This document shows, in pieces, positions 38,475 through 39,700 of a stretch of DNA of 39,700 bases. The stretch is taken from contig SHVN01000013.1 of assembly GCA_009694215.1 (NCBI GenBank), positions 1 to 39,700 of the forward strand, read 5' to 3'. The stretch's first letter is position 1. Each line of letters opens with the position of its first letter. This stretch comes from Xanthobacteraceae bacterium. Lineage in GTDB: Bacteria; Pseudomonadota; Alphaproteobacteria; Rhizobiales; Xanthobacteraceae. Under the pieces are notes generated by a model that was not told the DNA's origin, made no database searches, and saw only the letters and a list, made by a program, of their open reading frames with translations. Made by a program: the position numbers and the translations under genes.

Positions 38475-39452
38475 ATGACGCGCGCCCGACTTGCAGCCCT
38501 GCCGTTGATCGCCGCGCTCCTTACCGCCATGCTTTCGCCCGCGCTGGCGCAGAGCAAGTATCCGTCGCGGCCGATCCGCGTCATGCTTCCCTTCGCCGCG
38601 GGCTCGGTCTCCGATGTCACGCTCCGCATTCTCGCCGACAAGCTCGGCACTCGCCTCAACACCAGCATCGTGATCGACAACCAGCCGCGCGCCGGCGGCA
38701 CAACCGCTGCGCTCGCGGTCAAGACCTCGCCGCCGGACGGCTATTCTCTCGTCACATTCTCAAGCTCGACCGCGATCAGCGTCTCGCTGCTCAAGGCCCT
38801 GCCCTACGATCCGGTCGGCGATTTCATCCCGATCTCGGGCATCAGCACCTTCGCCAATATCATCGCCGTCAACTCCGGCTCGCCATACCGCACACTCGGC
38901 GACCTTCTCGCGACCGCGCGGGAAAAGCCCGGCGTGTTGAACGTCGGCACCACGACGGTCGGCTCGACCAACAATCTCGCCGCCCATCTGTTGAAATCAA
39001 TGACCGGCTTGAGCTTCGTGATCGTGCCGTTCCGCACGCCGGGCGAGCTTGTCACCGCGGTGCTGCGCAACGACGTCGATGCCGTCATCCAGTCCTACGG
39101 CGCTCTGAAATCCGCCGTTGAAAGCAATCAGCTCCGGGCACTCGGCAGCACCACCCCGAAACGCGCGGCCTACGCGCCCCAGGTCCCGACTGTGGACGAG
39201 GCCGGCGTGAAGGGCTTCGACGTGGTGACCTGGAACGGCGCCTTCGCGCCGGCCGGCACGTCGCCCGAGGTGATCGGCACGCTCAACCGGGAGCTTCGCG
39301 CGACGCTGGCAGAACCCGAGCTGATGCAACGCTACGCCGAGCTTGGCCTGGAGCCGCTGCCCAGCACGCCGGATGAGCTGGCCCGCCAGTTGCGAGCGGA
39401 AATCGACAAGTGGGGGCGCGTCATCCGCGACGCTGGCATCGAGCAACAATGA
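38475..39452 (+). CDS. Tripartite tricarboxylate transporter substrate-binding protein (TctC/Bug family)
   Basis: The 325-residue periplasmic binding protein has a signal peptide ending LSPALAQ and the family motifs YPSRPIRVMLPFAAGSVSDVTLR, IVIDNQPRAGGTTAALAVKTSPPDGYS and LPYDPVGDFIPIS. It ends DELARQLRAEIDKWGRVIRDAGIEQ. ATG 38475 follows AAAGGGAGG. It starts 15 bases after the FAH-family gene, so the two likely form a uptake-plus-enzyme unit. It is the fourth such paralogue in the window; no TctAB genes are seen. Confidence 0.92.
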   Translation: MTRARLAALPLIAALLTAMLSPALAQSKYPSRPIRVMLPFAAGSVSDVTLRILADKLGTRLNTSIVIDNQPRAGGTTAALAVKTSPPDGYSLVTFSSSTAISVSLLKALPYDPVGDFIPISGISTFANIIAVNSGSPYRTLGDLLATAREKPGVLNVGTTTVGSTNNLAAHLLKSMTGLSFVIVPFRTPGELVTAVLRNDVDAVIQSYGALKSAVESNQLRALGSTTPKRAAYAPQVPTVDEAGVKGFDVVTWNGAFAPAGTSPEVIGTLNRELRATLAEPELMQRYAELGLEPLPSTPDELARQLRAEIDKWGRVIRDAGIEQQ

Positions 39453-39559
39453 TCATCGCCCCCCCTCGGCTTGCCGATGACCCCGGGAGGGGCTGCCGCC
39501 GCACCTTGAAATTAGCTAAACTCCGCTTGCCTGCCGGTGTGTATGGGTCGGAGGCGGTA

Positions 39560-39700
39560 ATGACGATAGAGCTTGAGGGCAACATTCTGCTCGAGCGCGC
39601 ACGCGCCGCTGGGTTTCGATTGTTACCGTGGTTGTCCCCGTCGCCGCCTTCGTGATGCTGTCGGCGTGGTTCATCCGCTCCTATATCGCCCCGCCGACCG
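39560..39700 (+). CDS. N-terminus of a membrane protein at the right edge, apparently frameshifted
   Basis: From ATG 39560 (MTIELEGNILLERAR) the frame hits a stop at 39653-39655. Another frame, open from 39607 to the window end, reads RWVSIVTVVVPVAAFVMLSAWFIRSYIAPPT, a clear membrane helix. The two halves would join into a natural N-terminus with a one-base gain near 39605. The gene is cut by the edge, so the family is unknown. The frameshift may be real or a sequence error. Confidence 0.4.

Overview
The window reads as chromosomal DNA of a GC-rich alphaproteobacterium, most likely of the order Hyphomicrobiales (Rhizobiales), near the Bradyrhizobium/Rhodopseudomonas/Xanthobacteraceae group. 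This rests on gene order: glyA-nrdR-ribD-ribE-ribH-nusB-thiL, and plsX-fabH-ihfA-merR next to a ubiquinol-cytochrome c chaperone and bamE. An Asp-type (Mg-dependent) HemB, a K+-independent H+-pyrophosphatase and four tripartite-tricarboxylate (TctC/Bug) binding proteins agree with it. No rRNA, tRNA, CRISPR array or intact insertion sequence was seen.

Left part (1-7470) is accessory DNA. It holds the last codons of an unidentified gene, then a plus-strand metal-efflux module: a Cys-rich exported protein, an HlyD/CusB-type adaptor with an extra N-terminal domain, a CzcA/CusA-type RND pump, a small periplasmic protein and a DUF305 protein. Behind it lie two broken mobile-element genes facing each other: the C-terminal catalytic end of a tyrosine recombinase and the middle of a RepA/RecA-like ATPase. 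They meet at about 6830 and end against the core gene merR. I read this as the scar of an integrated element.

Core part one (7503-23230) is almost all on the minus strand: merR, ihfA, fabH, plsX, DUF177 and the cytochrome bc1 chaperone, with bamE divergent. Then come a TctC-type binding protein, hppA, an FMN-dependent alpha-hydroxy-acid dehydrogenase, and the tightly packed glyA-nrdR-ribDEH-nusB-thiL block for one-carbon, riboflavin and thiamine cofactor metabolism. A small conserved-looking protein lies upstream.

Catabolic part (23234-28844) holds a Rieske ferredoxin-like protein, two amidohydrolase-2 family enzymes, a dienelactone hydrolase family protein, a second TctC-type protein and a luciferase-like flavin monooxygenase. 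The content suggests breakdown of an aromatic or cyclic compound, substrate unknown. Next come an L,D-transpeptidase, a DoxX membrane protein with an apparent frameshift, and a MarR regulator resembling LdtR.

Right part (31806-39700) has a minus-strand valine/isobutyrate catabolic operon: acyl-CoA dehydrogenase, an unlisted 22-codon hydrophobic ORF, 3-hydroxyisobutyryl-CoA hydrolase, a DUF6163-like membrane protein, a third TctC-type protein and 3-hydroxyisobutyrate dehydrogenase. Divergent from it are hemB, a fumarylacetoacetate hydrolase family protein and a fourth TctC-type protein. The last bases begin a membrane protein that also looks frameshifted.
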